From: Blastococcus haudaquaticus
GTDB taxonomy: Bacteria; Actinomycetota; Actinomycetes; Mycobacteriales; Geodermatophilaceae
DNA length: 64,000 bases
Reading direction: 5' to 3'
Assembly (NCBI RefSeq): GCF_900230285.1
Contig: NZ_OCNK01000001.1
Location: 992,001-1,056,000 of the forward strand
A program made the position numbers and the translations under genes. Below are positions 51,401 through 61,506 of the stretch, one piece after another. Positions within the stretch are counted from its first letter, which is position 1. Each line of letters opens with the position of its first letter. Below the pieces are notes generated by a model. It was given only the letters and a program-made list of their open reading frames with translations, was not told where the DNA came from and made no database searches.

Positions 51401-52255
51401 CTACAGCCCTGCGGCCGCCGTGACCGCGCGGCGAGTCAGCACCTGGGCCAGGTGTTGCCGGTAGTCCGCCTGCGCGTTGAGGTCGCTGCTCGGGGTGGTG
51501 CCGTCGGCCGCGTGCTCGGCGGCCGCGGCGATGGCCTCGCCCGTGGCCTCCGCGCCGGTCAGCGCCTCCTCGACCGCGGACGCCCGCAGCGGGGTCGGGC
51601 CCATGTTGGTCAGCCCGATCCGCGCCTCGGCGATCCGGCCGCCCTCCATCCGCACCGCCGCGGCGACGGCCACGATCGACCAGGCCTGGGCCACCCGGTT
51701 GAACTTCTCGTAGTGCATGCCCCAGCCCTCGCGCTTGGGGATCCGGATCTCGACGAGCAGCTCCCCCTCCTGCAGCGCGGTGGTGAGGTAGTCGACGAAG
51801 AAGTCCGCGGCCGGCACGGTGCGCCGCCCCTCGAGCCCGGCGACGACGAACTCGGCGTCCAGCGCCAGCGCCACCGCCGGCAGGTCACCGGCGGGGTCGG
51901 CGTGCGCGAGGGCGCCCCCGAAGGTCCCGCGGTGGCGGACCTGGCGGTCGGCCACCGTCTCGGTCGCCTCGGCGATCAGCGGCGCATACCGCGCGATCAG
52001 CGGGTCGGAGAGGACGTCGGAGTGCGTCGTCATGGCGCCGACGACGATCGCGTCCCCCTCCTCGCGCACACCGCGGAGCTCGGCGACCCGGGTGAGGTCG
52101 ACGACGGTCTCGGGGGCCGCCAGGCGCAGCCGCATGACGGGGATCAGCGACTGCCCGCCGGCGAGGATCTTCACGTCCTCCCCACCGGAGGCGACGGCCT
52201 GCAGCGCCTCGTCGATCGTGGACGGGCGGGCGTAGGCGAACGGAGCGGGAATCAC
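51401..52255 (-). CDS. coxM: Molybdenum hydroxylase FAD-binding subunit (CoxM-like)
   Basis: 284-residue FAD subunit of a xanthine-oxidase-family enzyme, passing electrons from FeS clusters to the acceptor. FAD motifs are ILAGGQSLIPVMRLR (32-46) and HRGTFGGALAHADPAGD (about 110-125), and the CO_deh_flav_C domain follows from about residue 175. The GTG at 52255 overlaps the CoxL stop (GTGA). Order S-L-M. Confidence 0.9.
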   Translation of the reverse strand: MIPAPFAYARPSTIDEALQAVASGGEDVKILAGGQSLIPVMRLRLAAPETVVDLTRVAELRGVREEGDAIVVGAMTTHSDVLSDPLIARYAPLIAEATETVADRQVRHRGTFGGALAHADPAGDLPAVALALDAEFVVAGLEGRRTVPAADFFVDYLTTALQEGELLVEIRIPKREGWGMHYEKFNRVAQAWSIVAVAAAVRMEGGRIAEARIGLTNMGPTPLRASAVEEALTGAEATGEAIAAAAEHAADGTTPSSDLNAQADYRQHLAQVLTRRAVTAAAGL

Positions 52256-54729
52256 TGCAGGCCTCCTGCCGTGCTCGGAGCGTCGCTGGAGTCGGCGGCC
52301 TGGGCGTTGGTCCGGGCCGATGCGCGGTCCCCGCCGTCACCGCCCTCGTGGATGGCCCGCCAGACGCGTTCCGGGGTCAGCGGCATGCGGATGTCGCTCA
52401 CGCCCAGGTGCCGGACGGCGTCGATCGCGGCGTTGACGACGGCCGGGGTGCTGGCGATGCAGCCGGCCTCGCCGACGCCCTTGGCCCCGATCGGGTTGCT
52501 GGGTGCGGTGTGCACGGTGTTGCCGGTGTCGAAGTGCGGCAGGTCCGAGGCCGCCGGCACCAGGTAGTCGACGAAGGTGCCGGTGGTCAGGTTGCCGTCG
52601 GCGTCGTACACCGCCTCCTCGTACAGCGCCTGCGCGATCCCCTGGGCCAGCCCGCCGTGCACCTGTCCCTCGACGATCAGCGGGTTCACGATCGTCCCGA
52701 CGTCGTCCACGCAGGCGTACTTCCGGATCTTCACGAAGCCGGTCTCGGTGTCGACCTCCATCGCGCACAGGTGCGTGCCGTGGGGAAAGGAGAAGTTCTC
52801 CGGGTCGAACGTCGCCTCGGCGTCGATGGAGGGCTCGATGCCCTCCGGGTAGTCGTGCGCCGCGAAGATGGCGAGGGCGATCTCCTGGATGCCCAGGCCC
52901 GTGCCCGGGGTGCCGCGGACGGAGAACTTCCCGCCGGAGAACTCCAGGTCGTCCTCGCTCGCCTCCAGCAGGTGCGCGGCGATCCGGCGCGCCTTGGCGA
53001 CCACCTTCTCCGCTGCCTTCACCACCGCGGTGCCGCCGACGACGAGCGACCGGGAGCCGTAGGTGTCCAGGCCCTTGGAGGAGATGGCAGTGTCGCCGTG
53101 CAGCACCTCGACGTCCTCGAACGGCACCCCGAGGTGGTCGGCGACCAGCTGGCTCCAGGCCGTCTCGTGGCCCTGCCCGTGTGGCGTGGACCCGGTCACC
53201 ACCTCGACCTTGCCGGTCGGCAGCATCCGGATGGACGCCGACTCCCAGCCACCGGCGCCGAAGGACAGCGAGCCCAGGACCCGGGACGGGGCCAGCCCGC
53301 ACATCTCGGTGAAGGTGGAGAAGCCGATGCCCAGCTGCAGCGGGTCGTTCGACTCGCGGCGGCGCTTCTGCTCGGCCCGCAGCTCGTCGTAACCGAGCAG
53401 GTCCAGCGCGTCCTGGGTGGCCTTCTCGTAGTCGCCGCTGTCGTACTGCAGCCCCGCGACCGTGGTGAAGGGGAACTCCTCGGCGTTGATCCAGTTCTTC
53501 TTCCGGACCTCGAGCGGGTCCATGCCGAGCTCGTCGGCGAGCTCGTCCATGATCCGCTCGATCGCGAAGGTGGCCTCGGGCCGCCCGGCGCCGCGGTAGG
53601 CGTCGGTGGGCACCTTGTTGGTGAAGACGCCGTCGCACTCGAAGCGGTAGGCCGGGAACTTGTAGATGCCGGGGAACATGAACGCGCCGAGCGCCGGGAT
53701 GCCGGGCGTGATCAGCCGCAGGTAGGCGCCCATGTCGGCCAGCAGCCGCACCCGCAGTCCCTTGACGTTGCCCTCGCGGTCGGCGGCGACGTCGATGTAC
53801 TGGATCTGGTCGCGACCGTGGTGGGCCGTCATCAGCGACTCGCTGCGCGTCTCGGTCCACTTGATCGGCTTCCCGAGCCGGCGGGCCACCAGCAGCGTGA
53901 CGACCTCCTCCGGCGTGGGCGTGATCTTGCCGCCGAACCCGCCGCCGACGTCCGGGGCGATGACCCGCAGCTTGTGCTCGGGGACGCCGGTGACCATCGC
54001 CAGCATCACCCGCAGGATGTGCGGGATCTGGGTGGAGGACCAGAGCGTGTAGTTGTCGCCCTGCGGCTGGACGACGACCGAGCGCGGCTCCATGAAGGCG
54101 GGGATGAGCCGCTGCTGCACGAACCGCCGGCTGACCACGACCTCGGCGTCGGCGAACGCCTGCTCGGTGTCGGCCCCGGTGCCGGCGTCGCCGGCGTCGA
54201 AGACGAAGTGGTAGCTGGTGTTGGACGACGTGTGGTCGTGGCAGAGGTGCGCGTCGGCCTTGACCGCCTCCTCCATGTCGAGGACGACGGGCAGCACGTC
54301 GTAGTCGACGTCGACCAGCTCGACGGCGTCCTGCGCGGCGACCTTGCTGCGCGCCACGATGACCGCCACGGCCTCGCCGACGTGGTTCACCTCGTCGACG
54401 GCGATCGACGGGTGCCCCGGGTTGACCATGTCGGGGGTGACCGGCCAGGCGCAGGGCAGCGAGCCCTGCTCGTCGGCGACGTCACGCCCGGTGAAGACGG
54501 CGATGACGCCGGGCGCCTGCTGGGCGGCGCTCACGTCGATCTGGGTGATCTTGCCGTGGGCCACGGGGCTGCGCACGAAGGCCATGTGCAGCATCCCGGG
54601 CAGGACCATGTTGTCGGTCCACGTGGTGCGGCCGGTGATCAGCCGGGCGTCCTCCTTGCGGCGACGCGCCTTGCCGATCTCCTTCTCGGGGACGGCGTCG
54701 GCGGTGGTCGGCTCCTCGACGAGGGTCAC
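52252..54729 (-). CDS. Molybdopterin-binding large subunit, CoxL form II
   Basis: 825-residue catalytic subunit binding molybdopterin cytosine dinucleotide. The active-site loop at residues 377-383 reads AYRGAGR, the form II signature; true aerobic CO dehydrogenase (form I) has AYxCSFR. Other MoCo contacts GGGFGGK (262-268) and GAKGVGEAG near the C-terminus with the catalytic glutamate are intact. It likely hydroxylates an aldehyde or N-heterocycle, not necessarily CO. GTG at 54729 overlaps the CoxS stop; the longer open frame to 54978 lies inside coxS. Confidence 0.92.
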   Translation of the reverse strand: MTLVEEPTTADAVPEKEIGKARRRKEDARLITGRTTWTDNMVLPGMLHMAFVRSPVAHGKITQIDVSAAQQAPGVIAVFTGRDVADEQGSLPCAWPVTPDMVNPGHPSIAVDEVNHVGEAVAVIVARSKVAAQDAVELVDVDYDVLPVVLDMEEAVKADAHLCHDHTSSNTSYHFVFDAGDAGTGADTEQAFADAEVVVSRRFVQQRLIPAFMEPRSVVVQPQGDNYTLWSSTQIPHILRVMLAMVTGVPEHKLRVIAPDVGGGFGGKITPTPEEVVTLLVARRLGKPIKWTETRSESLMTAHHGRDQIQYIDVAADREGNVKGLRVRLLADMGAYLRLITPGIPALGAFMFPGIYKFPAYRFECDGVFTNKVPTDAYRGAGRPEATFAIERIMDELADELGMDPLEVRKKNWINAEEFPFTTVAGLQYDSGDYEKATQDALDLLGYDELRAEQKRRRESNDPLQLGIGFSTFTEMCGLAPSRVLGSLSFGAGGWESASIRMLPTGKVEVVTGSTPHGQGHETAWSQLVADHLGVPFEDVEVLHGDTAISSKGLDTYGSRSLVVGGTAVVKAAEKVVAKARRIAAHLLEASEDDLEFSGGKFSVRGTPGTGLGIQEIALAIFAAHDYPEGIEPSIDAEATFDPENFSFPHGTHLCAMEVDTETGFVKIRKYACVDDVGTIVNPLIVEGQVHGGLAQGIAQALYEEAVYDADGNLTTGTFVDYLVPAASDLPHFDTGNTVHTAPSNPIGAKGVGEAGCIASTPAVVNAAIDAVRHLGVSDIRMPLTPERVWRAIHEGGDGGDRASARTNAQAADSSDAPSTAGGLQ

Positions 54730-55271
54730 GACTGCACCGCCACGTGCGGGGCGGCCGCGGTGTCGACGACGGCCGGCGATTCGTGGCTGGTCCCCGACGC
54801 CGCCCGGCCGTGCATCTCCCCGGCGGCCTGCTGCACGGCGCGGACGATGTTCTGGTAGCCGGTGCAGCGGCAGAGGTTGCCCTCGATCCCCTCGCGGACC
54901 TCGTCCTCGCTCGGGTCGGGGTTGTCGTTCACGAGGTCGATCGAGGCCATGATCATCCCGGGGGTGCAGAACCCGCACTGCAGGCCGTGCATCTCGTGGA
55001 AGGCCTTCTGCATCGGGTGCAGCGTGCCGTTCTGCGAGATGCCCTCGATCGTGGTCACCTCGCTGCCGTCGGCCTGGACGGCGAAGACGGTGCAGCTCTT
55101 CACGGCCTCGCCGTCGAGGTGCACCGTGCAGGCGCCGCAGTTGCTCGTGTCGCAGCCGACGACCGTGCCGACCTTGCCGAGCTGTTCACGCAGGTAGTGC
55201 ACGAGGAGTGTCCGTGGCTCGACGTCGTCGCTGTAGGACGCCCCGTCGACCCGCACAGAAATCTGGGTCAC
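54726..55271 (-). CDS. coxS: Molybdenum hydroxylase 2Fe-2S subunit (CoxS-like)
   Basis: 181-residue two-cluster ferredoxin subunit. Plant-type cluster ligands C40, C45, C48, C60 and second-cluster ligands C99, C102, C134, C136 are all present. A ~25-residue C-terminal tail extends beyond the usual ~160. The GTG at 55271 has GGAGG 5 nt upstream, and an in-frame start at 55304 adds non-conserved residues. First gene of the operon; its stop overlaps coxL. Confidence 0.92.
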   Translation of the reverse strand: MTQISVRVDGASYSDDVEPRTLLVHYLREQLGKVGTVVGCDTSNCGACTVHLDGEAVKSCTVFAVQADGSEVTTIEGISQNGTLHPMQKAFHEMHGLQCGFCTPGMIMASIDLVNDNPDPSEDEVREGIEGNLCRCTGYQNIVRAVQQAAGEMHGRAASGTSHESPAVVDTAAAPHVAVQS

Positions 55272-55381
55272 CGATCCTCCGCTCACAGGTGTGGCCCCGG
55301 TCACGTCCCGGGGTGCACGGCGGAGTCTGCATCGCCGATCGCGACTTAGGCCAGGCTCAGTGACCCGGAGCCGCTCCCGGG

Positions 55382-55409
55382 ACCCCGGAATCCGGCGGAA
55401 AGCCGGGGT
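55382..55409 (-). terminator. Possible terminator after the MFS gene
   Basis: ACCCCGG (55382-55388) pairs with CCGGGGT (55403-55409) across 14 nt, downstream of the minus-strand MFS gene. Confidence 0.4.
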
Positions 55410-55457
55410 GCGGGGCCGTCCGAGCGGCCGACCGCAACGTTGCAGCGTGGTTGCAGC

Positions 55458-56732
55458 TCAGCCGACGGGCAGGCGTTCGCCGACCGCGGCCGGGGCGGCC
55501 GGGCGCCGGTCGCGGCGCCGGAGCACGGCGGAGACCACCAGCGGCACCAGCCCGGCGGCCGCGAGACCGGCGCCGACGGCGCTCGGTGCGCGGTAGCCCA
55601 GGCCCGCGGCGATCACCAGGCCGCCGACCCACGCCCCGAGGGCGTTGGCCAGGTTGAGCGCCGAGTGGTTCAGCGCGGCCCCCAGCATCTGCGCCTCCCC
55701 GGCGGTCTCCATCAACCGCAGCTGCAGCAGGATCGCCAGCGTCGAGCCGCTGATGGACACCAGGAGGACGCCGACCAGCAGCCCGGGTGCCCACGGGGCC
55801 ACCAGCGCGGTGCCGGCGAGCACGACCATCAGCGTCACCAGGGACCCGGCCACCGAGGGGAACAGCGCCCAGTCGCCGAGCCGCCCGGCGAGCGCCGTAC
55901 CGACCACCCCGCCGATCCCGTAGACGAAGAGGACGACGGGCAGGGTCCCGCGGGAGAGCTCCGCGACGTCGGTGACCAGCGGGGCGATGTAGCTGTAGAG
56001 CGCGAACATGCCACCGAAGCCGACGATGCCGATCACGAGCGTCAGCAGGACCTGCGGCCGGCGCAGCGCGCCCAGCTCGCCGCGGACGGTGGCCTCGGGG
56101 CGCCCCGGCGTGGACGGGACGACGGCGAGCACGGCCGCGATGGTCGCGGCCGCCAGGACCACGACGAGCCAGTACGCCGAGCGCCAGCCGACCGTCTGCC
56201 CCAGCCAGGTCGCGGCCGGGACGCCGGCGACCAGGGCGACGGAGAGGCCCAGCATGACCGAGCTGACCGCCCGCCCCCGGAGCCGCGGCGCGACCAGGGA
56301 GGCGGCGACGAGGGAGGCGACGCCGAAGTAGGCGCCGTGCGGGAGCCCGGCCAGGAGGCGGGCCACCAGCAGGGTGCGGTACCCCGGCGCCAGGGCGGTG
56401 AGCACGTTGCCGACCAGCAACGCGCCCATGAGCCCGACGAGCAGGGCGCGACGGGGGAGGCGGGCGCTCAGCGCCGCGATCACCGGGGCACCGATCACGA
56501 CCCCGACCGCGTAGGCGGAGATGACGTGGCCGGCCGAGGGGATGTCGACACCCACGCCGTCGGCGATGTCGGGCAGGACGCCCATCGTCACGAACTCGGT
56601 CGTGCCGATCGCGAACCCGCCGAGCGCCAGCGCGACGATCGCGATCACGGTCCGCACCGTGCTCAGGGATGGGGCGGTCTCGGGGGGTGCGGCACTCACG
56701 CGGAGTGCCAAGGGCTCCCCATCGGCCGGCAT
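55458..56732 (-). CDS. MFS transporter (AraJ/Cmx-like exporter)
   Basis: 424-residue 12-helix major facilitator. Its start AIVALALGGFAIGTTEFVTMG is typical of the AraJ/SotB/chloramphenicol-exporter branch (DHA1 family), with the loop 2-3 motif ARLPRRALLVG and the motif-C-like region on helix 5 (GLSVALVAGVPAATWLGQ). It probably exports a drug or sugar-like metabolite. Start uncertain: ATG 56732 chosen, GTG 56699 possible. The GAF regulator ends 17 bp upstream on the same strand, so it may control this exporter. Confidence 0.87.
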   Translation of the reverse strand: MPADGEPLALRVSAAPPETAPSLSTVRTVIAIVALALGGFAIGTTEFVTMGVLPDIADGVGVDIPSAGHVISAYAVGVVIGAPVIAALSARLPRRALLVGLMGALLVGNVLTALAPGYRTLLVARLLAGLPHGAYFGVASLVAASLVAPRLRGRAVSSVMLGLSVALVAGVPAATWLGQTVGWRSAYWLVVVLAAATIAAVLAVVPSTPGRPEATVRGELGALRRPQVLLTLVIGIVGFGGMFALYSYIAPLVTDVAELSRGTLPVVLFVYGIGGVVGTALAGRLGDWALFPSVAGSLVTLMVVLAGTALVAPWAPGLLVGVLLVSISGSTLAILLQLRLMETAGEAQMLGAALNHSALNLANALGAWVGGLVIAAGLGYRAPSAVGAGLAAAGLVPLVVSAVLRRRDRRPAAPAAVGERLPVG

Positions 56733-56749
56733 TCCCGCGTCCGGCGAGT

Positions 56750-58063
56750 TCAGCGTGCGCGTCGTCCGCGGCGCAGGCGCAGCAGGTGCGCCGCCGCGGC
56801 GGCACGCCGCGGCGAGCTCGCCGGCAGGGAGTCGAGGCAGCTCTGCCAGATCGCGACGTCGTCCCGGGCCTCGGGCAGCTGGGCGAAGCGCAGCAGGAGC
56901 TCGGGACGGCGGCTGCGCAGGACCGCCTGCCGCAGCAGCGCGCCCACCCGCTCGCGGGCGACGGCGACCCCGGGCGCGCGGGAGCCGGGCAGCACCGCCC
57001 CGGGATAGCGCTCCAGCGCCTCCCCCACCGACCCGCGGGCCAGCAGCCGGCGCACCTGGTCCAGATCCGTGTCGATGCGCCCGAGCAGGCGGTAGGGCCG
57101 CGATCCCACCAGGTCCGCCCCGACGAGGCGGCGCAGCCGGGACAGCTCCGCCCGCACGGTGACCTCCGCGGCCTCGCCGGGGTGGCACTCGGCCGCCAGC
57201 TGGACCGCCGTCCGGCCCTCCCCCGCGACGGCCGCCTCGGCGAGCAGGAGCAGCAGCTCGGAGTGGCGGAGCGAGAGCTCCACAGGTCCGGAGGGAAGGG
57301 TCAGCCGCGCGCGTTCGCGGCCCAGGACGTCCAGCCGGGGCGCCAGGCGCTGCACCGGCCCCGGCCGGCTCCGCCGCTGCAGCTGATCCCGGTGCTGCCA
57401 GCGCAGTTCGGACTCCACCGCGGCGACGGTCGCCCGCACCAGCGTGAGCACGTGCGGACTGGCCACGTGGTCGCCGCCGGTCACGTCGATCGCCCCGAGC
57501 AGGACGCCGGTGACCGGGTCGTGCACCGGCGCGGCCGAGCAGCTCCAGGGCTGCACCGGGCGGCGGTAGTGCTCGCTGCCGTAGATCTGGACGGCGTGGT
57601 CGACGGCCAGCGCGGTGCCCGGCGCGTTGGTGCCGACGACCTCCTCGGCCCACCGGGCGCCCTCGACGAAGTGCATGCCCGCCGCCCGGGAGCGCAGCGC
57701 CGAGTCACCCTCCACCCAGAGCATCCGGCCGCCGGCGTCGGTGACCGCGACGATCATGCGGTCGTCCTCGGCGTCCTCGACCAGCAGCCGGCGGATCACC
57801 GGCATCACCGGTGCGAGGGGGTGGGCCTCCCGGTAGGCGATCAGGTCGTCGTCCAGGAGGTCCACCGGGGGCACCCCGCCGTCGGGGTCCACGCCGCTGC
57901 CCAGCGACCGGCGCCACGAGTCGTGGACCACCGCGCGCACTGCGTTCTCAGGTAGAGCCGTGCCCGTGACGAGGCGTTCGTGGGCGGCGCGCAGCCGCCG
58001 GTCGTGGTCCGGGCCCGGGCGCCCCGCGGGGAGCGCCAGCCAGGGGTTCACGGCCGGCGGCAC
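56750..58063 (-). CDS. GAF-domain transcriptional regulator (AcoR-like N-terminus)
   Basis: About 437 residues. The N-terminal RAVVHDSWRRSLGSGVDPDG and a GAF domain (about 100-215, with GTNAPGTALAVDHAVQIYGSE and HDPVTGVLLGAIDVTG, cited in parts) match AcoR-type sensors. There is no AAA+ sigma-54 domain. Instead a winged-helix-like DNA-binding region (about 250-340, with AAEVTVRAELSRLRRLVG) follows. Start uncertain: GTG 58063 with GCGGAG 6 nt upstream is chosen; TTG 58078 is possible. Effector unknown, often aldehydes or aromatics in relatives. Confidence 0.78.
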   Translation of the reverse strand: MPPAVNPWLALPAGRPGPDHDRRLRAAHERLVTGTALPENAVRAVVHDSWRRSLGSGVDPDGGVPPVDLLDDDLIAYREAHPLAPVMPVIRRLLVEDAEDDRMIVAVTDAGGRMLWVEGDSALRSRAAGMHFVEGARWAEEVVGTNAPGTALAVDHAVQIYGSEHYRRPVQPWSCSAAPVHDPVTGVLLGAIDVTGGDHVASPHVLTLVRATVAAVESELRWQHRDQLQRRSRPGPVQRLAPRLDVLGRERARLTLPSGPVELSLRHSELLLLLAEAAVAGEGRTAVQLAAECHPGEAAEVTVRAELSRLRRLVGADLVGSRPYRLLGRIDTDLDQVRRLLARGSVGEALERYPGAVLPGSRAPGVAVARERVGALLRQAVLRSRRPELLLRFAQLPEARDDVAIWQSCLDSLPASSPRRAAAAAHLLRLRRGRRAR

Positions 58064-58160
58064 GGGGCGCTCCGCCAACGGTGGCTCATGTCACGGCCAT
58101 CGTGACCGCTGACCGGCGCATGCACCAGAGATGGAGCCCCCGGAGTTGGTGCCGCCGGGT

Positions 58161-59429
58161 TCAGTGCGCGGCGGCGGGCACCACGTCGTCGTCGGGCACG
58201 GGGAGCTCCCACGGCCGGACGACGACCACGAGGACGACGATGGCGAGCACCAGGGCGGCGACGACGACCGTGCCGATCGCCACCGCGTCGTTGCCGAGCA
58301 GGCCCACCACGGGCGACACCAGCGCGCCGACCCCGAACTGGACGGCGCCCAGCAGGGCCGCGGCGGTCCCGGCCGCCTCACCGTGGCGGGAGAGGGCCAG
58401 CGCGGGTGCGTTGGGCAGCGCGAGACCACAGGCGAAGAGGACCGCCCACAGGCTCCCGGCGACGGCCCACAGGCCACCGGTGCCCGTGGCGGCGAGCACG
58501 ACCAGCGCGATACCGGCGACCGCTCCGGCGACGGTGCCCGCCACGAGCAGCTGCTGGGGCGACCAGCGACGCAGCAGGACCGGGTTGAGCTGGGTGGCGC
58601 CGATCAGCCAGAAGGCACCGGCGCCGAACAGCAGGCCGAACTGCTGCTCGTCGAGACCGAACTCGCCCTGGTAGACGAAGGCCGAGCCGGAGACGTAGCT
58701 GAACAGCCCGGCCATGGTGAGCCCGGCGACCAGCACGAGGCCGACGTAGGCGCGGTCGTGGAAGAGGCCGCGGTAGCCGCGGAGGGTCCCGCTGACGCCG
58801 CTGCTCTGCCGCCGCTCGGGAGGCAGGGTCTCGGGGAGGAGGCGGGCGCCGACGACGATCATGAGGACGCCGTAGACGGCGAGGAAGGCGAAGATCCCGC
58901 GCCACGAGGTGAACCGCAGCATCTCCCCGCCGATGGTGGGCGCGAGCACCGGCGCTGCGCCCAGGACGAGGAAGAGCCGGGAGAGCATCGTCGCGGCGGC
59001 GCGGCCGTCGTACAGGTCCCGCACGATGGCGATGGCGATGACGGCACCGGCCGCCGTCCCGACGCCCTGGAGCACCCGGAGCGCGCCGAGCACCGCCAGG
59101 TTCGGGGCGACGATCACCAGCAGGGACGCCAGCACGTGCAGTGCGGTGCCGGCCAGCAGCGGCCGCTTCCGGCCGATCGCGTCGGACACCGGGCCGAGCA
59201 CGAGCTGGCCCAGCGCGAGCCCGATGAGGGTCCCGGTCAACGTCAGCTGCACGGCTGCCGACGTCGTCTCGAGCTCCCGGGTGATGGTCGGGAGCGCAGG
59301 CAGGTACATGTCGATGGTCAGCGGGCCGATGGCCACGAATCCGCCGAGGACCAGCGCGGTGCGGGCGACGCCGGGTCGCTCGACCGCGGGGGCGGGAGTG
59401 GAAGTGGGCCGTTCCTGGAGGGCGGTCAC
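58161..59429 (-). CDS. Bcr/CflA-type MFS multidrug exporter
   Basis: 422-residue 12-helix drug:H+ antiporter. FVAIGPLTIDMYLPALPTI is the Bcr/CflA signature of helix 1; loop 2-3 motif GPVSDAIGRKRPLL and motif C on helix 5 are visible. The GTG at 59429 follows AGGA. It probably exports several hydrophobic compounds. It lies between the GAF regulator and the mftF gene but has about 130 bp upstream of its own. Confidence 0.9.
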   Translation of the reverse strand: MTALQERPTSTPAPAVERPGVARTALVLGGFVAIGPLTIDMYLPALPTITRELETTSAAVQLTLTGTLIGLALGQLVLGPVSDAIGRKRPLLAGTALHVLASLLVIVAPNLAVLGALRVLQGVGTAAGAVIAIAIVRDLYDGRAAATMLSRLFLVLGAAPVLAPTIGGEMLRFTSWRGIFAFLAVYGVLMIVVGARLLPETLPPERRQSSGVSGTLRGYRGLFHDRAYVGLVLVAGLTMAGLFSYVSGSAFVYQGEFGLDEQQFGLLFGAGAFWLIGATQLNPVLLRRWSPQQLLVAGTVAGAVAGIALVVLAATGTGGLWAVAGSLWAVLFACGLALPNAPALALSRHGEAAGTAAALLGAVQFGVGALVSPVVGLLGNDAVAIGTVVVAALVLAIVVLVVVVRPWELPVPDDDVVPAAAH

Positions 59430-59560
59430 GGTGGTCCTGTTCTGCTCGCTCGCGTCGCGGAGACCGACGCTGGCCGAGCCGCACTACGAGGGGCTCCAAG
59501 TCCGAAGGCCCGCGAACCATTCCGGCTCGGCAGAGGAACGCCCCACAGTTCACTCGCGGT

Positions 59561-60961
59561 TCACCGACGGGGCCGTGCCGGGAGCAGAGCCCGGACGCTG
59601 CCCGCCCGCGCGGCACCGGCCCAGAGCCCGGCGCCGTAGGCGAGGTCCTCCAGCCGCCGGGCGACGGCGAAACGGACCGGTCCCACCCGTGCCCGGTGGG
59701 GCACCCAGGCCACGGCGGCGTCAGCGACGGCCACGGCGGCCACCCAGCGGCGAGCGCGACGGGAGACCAGGGCGGCGGAGAGGGCCAGCGGCCAGTGGTG
59801 ACGGGTGACCGATCGGGCCAGCGCCCGCCCCGAGGCACCGACGCCCCGGGCCACCAGCAGCGCGGCGAAGCCCACGGGCGGCCGCTCCCCCGCGCCGGCC
59901 AGGCGGACGGCGAGCCGGGCGGTCGTCGCGGCCAGGACGCCGGCCGACGCCACCCCGCCCGCCCGGTGCCCCGAGAGGGCCAGGGCCCAGGCCAGCGCCG
60001 TCTCGGGAGCCATGACGACGGGGGCCACCGCGCCGGGGTGCCGCGCGTCGAGCAGCGCCGCCCCGGTGCCGTAGAACGCGCGGCGGCGCAGCCACTGCGC
60101 CGTCGTCCCCGGGTGCTCGTGCGCGACCCGGGCGTCCGGTTCGTACCGCACCCGCCAGCCGGCGCGGATCAGCCGCCAGACGAGGTCGACGTCCTCCGCG
60201 ACGCGCATCGACTCGTCGAAGCCCTCCCCCAGCGCGTCGCGGCGGACGAGCAGCGCCGCGCTCGGCACGTACGGGACCGCCGAGCCCGGACGCACCGCGG
60301 CCGCCTGCCCGCCCATGTCGAGGGCGCTGACCGCCGCCTCGTACCCGGCGAACCAGCCGCGGCCCCGGCCCAGGGCGACGATGCGTGGCGCCACCACCGC
60401 CAGCCGCGGGTCGTCCAGGTGGGGGCGCAGGCGCTCGAGCCAACCGGTGCGCGGCACGCAGTCGGAGTCCAGGAAGGCGACGAGGGGAGTTCCCGCCGCC
60501 CGCATCCCCGCGTTCCGGGCGGCCGCCGGGCCCTCCGGCACCTGGTGCCGCACGACGCGGACCCCCGGAGCGGTCACCGGCTCCGCCGAGCCGTCGTCGA
60601 CCACCACGACCGGGAGGTCCGCGGTCGCCGGGTCGGACCCCAGCGCCGCCAGCAGGCGGGCCAGCTCGACCGGGCGGTCCTTCACCGGGACGACGACCGT
60701 CACGTCGTCGGCGGCCCGGGGGCGCAGGTCGGGATGGGCGATCCCGGCGTCGAGCAGCTGCGCAGCCAGGACCGCCGTGGTGCGGTCCCGGACGGCGAGC
60801 CGGTCGCCGGTGAGCAGCCCGCGGGCGCGGGCCGAGAGCCGCAGGAGGCGCAGCGGTGAGCCGCCGAGCAGGGCGGCGCCGCCGTCCCGCCGGCGGGTGC
60901 GCGGGTCCAGCCGGACGGTGAAGCCGTCGGGCAGCCGGGCCGCGGGCGCTGCGGGCGTCAC
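59561..60961 (-). CDS. mftF: Mycofactocin glycosyltransferase
   Basis: 466-residue GT2-type glycosyltransferase. LPDGFTVRLDPRTRRRDGG at the N-terminus (about 11-29), followed by GGSPLRLLRLS, is the MftF-specific lead-in. The GT-A domain then has VPVKDRPVELARLLAAL, DDGSAEPV and the DxD-like FLDSDCVPR, and a hydrophobic C-terminal half. MftF adds beta-1,4-glucose units to premycofactocin, the redox carrier used by some alcohol/aldehyde dehydrogenases. The GTG at 60961 overlaps the isochorismatase stop. No mftA-E genes are within the window. Confidence 0.8.
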   Translation of the reverse strand: MTPAAPAARLPDGFTVRLDPRTRRRDGGAALLGGSPLRLLRLSARARGLLTGDRLAVRDRTTAVLAAQLLDAGIAHPDLRPRAADDVTVVVPVKDRPVELARLLAALGSDPATADLPVVVVDDGSAEPVTAPGVRVVRHQVPEGPAAARNAGMRAAGTPLVAFLDSDCVPRTGWLERLRPHLDDPRLAVVAPRIVALGRGRGWFAGYEAAVSALDMGGQAAAVRPGSAVPYVPSAALLVRRDALGEGFDESMRVAEDVDLVWRLIRAGWRVRYEPDARVAHEHPGTTAQWLRRRAFYGTGAALLDARHPGAVAPVVMAPETALAWALALSGHRAGGVASAGVLAATTARLAVRLAGAGERPPVGFAALLVARGVGASGRALARSVTRHHWPLALSAALVSRRARRWVAAVAVADAAVAWVPHRARVGPVRFAVARRLEDLAYGAGLWAGAARAGSVRALLPARPRR

Positions 60962-61506
60962 CGCCCCGCCAGCACCTCGTCGGTGGTCGCGATCGCCACC
61001 AGCGGGGCATAGAGGCCCATGATCCGCACCGCCGCGTCGTGGTCGTCGTCGGTGGAGCCCGCGCAGGCGTCCCGCACGACCCGGACGGGCACGCCGGCAT
61101 CGGCGGCGGGCAGCACGGTGGAGATGACGCAGCAGTCGGTGGCGACGCCGGCGACGGTCAGCGGACCGTCCCCGACGATCGCGGCGAGCTCCGGCCCCCA
61201 CTTGCCGAAGGTCGTCGCCTCCAGGACCGGGTGGGTGCCCGGGTCCTCGACCAGCGCGTACAGCGGCGCGTCCGGCGGCTGACGGGCGAAGTCGAACTGC
61301 TCGTAGTACGCCGTCCAGGCCCCGGCCGGCCGGTCCGGCGCGACGAATCGCGTCCAGACGACCCGGTCGCCGAAGGCATCCACCAGCCGGCGGATCCGTG
61401 GCCGGACCTCCGCGAACCGGGGCGCCCCCCAGGCCGAGTCCACGTCCCCGAAGACGTGCTGCAGGTCGACGACGACCAGCCAGCCCTCGGGTCCGGGCGC
61501 GCTCAC
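60958..61506 (-). CDS. Isochorismatase-family cysteine hydrolase
   Basis: 182-residue hydrolase with the D-K-C triad: D14 (VVVDLQHVF), K102 (TFGKWGPEL) and C126 (ATDCCVIST). The family includes nicotinamidases, carbamoylsarcosine amidases and ureidoacrylate hydrolases. Coupling (GTGA overlaps) to an NCS1 permease upstream and mftF downstream suggests the permease imports its amide substrate. The GTG start at 61506 lies over the permease stop. Confidence 0.85.
   Translation of the reverse strand: MSAPGPEGWLVVVDLQHVFGDVDSAWGAPRFAEVRPRIRRLVDAFGDRVVWTRFVAPDRPAGAWTAYYEQFDFARQPPDAPLYALVEDPGTHPVLEATTFGKWGPELAAIVGDGPLTVAGVATDCCVISTVLPAADAGVPVRVVRDACAGSTDDDHDAAVRIMGLYAPLVAIATTDEVLAGR

Noticed and set aside
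51401-55271. Genuine aerobic CO dehydrogenase
   Set aside because: The large subunit has the form II loop AYRGAGR rather than AYxCSFR, so a CO role should not be assumed.
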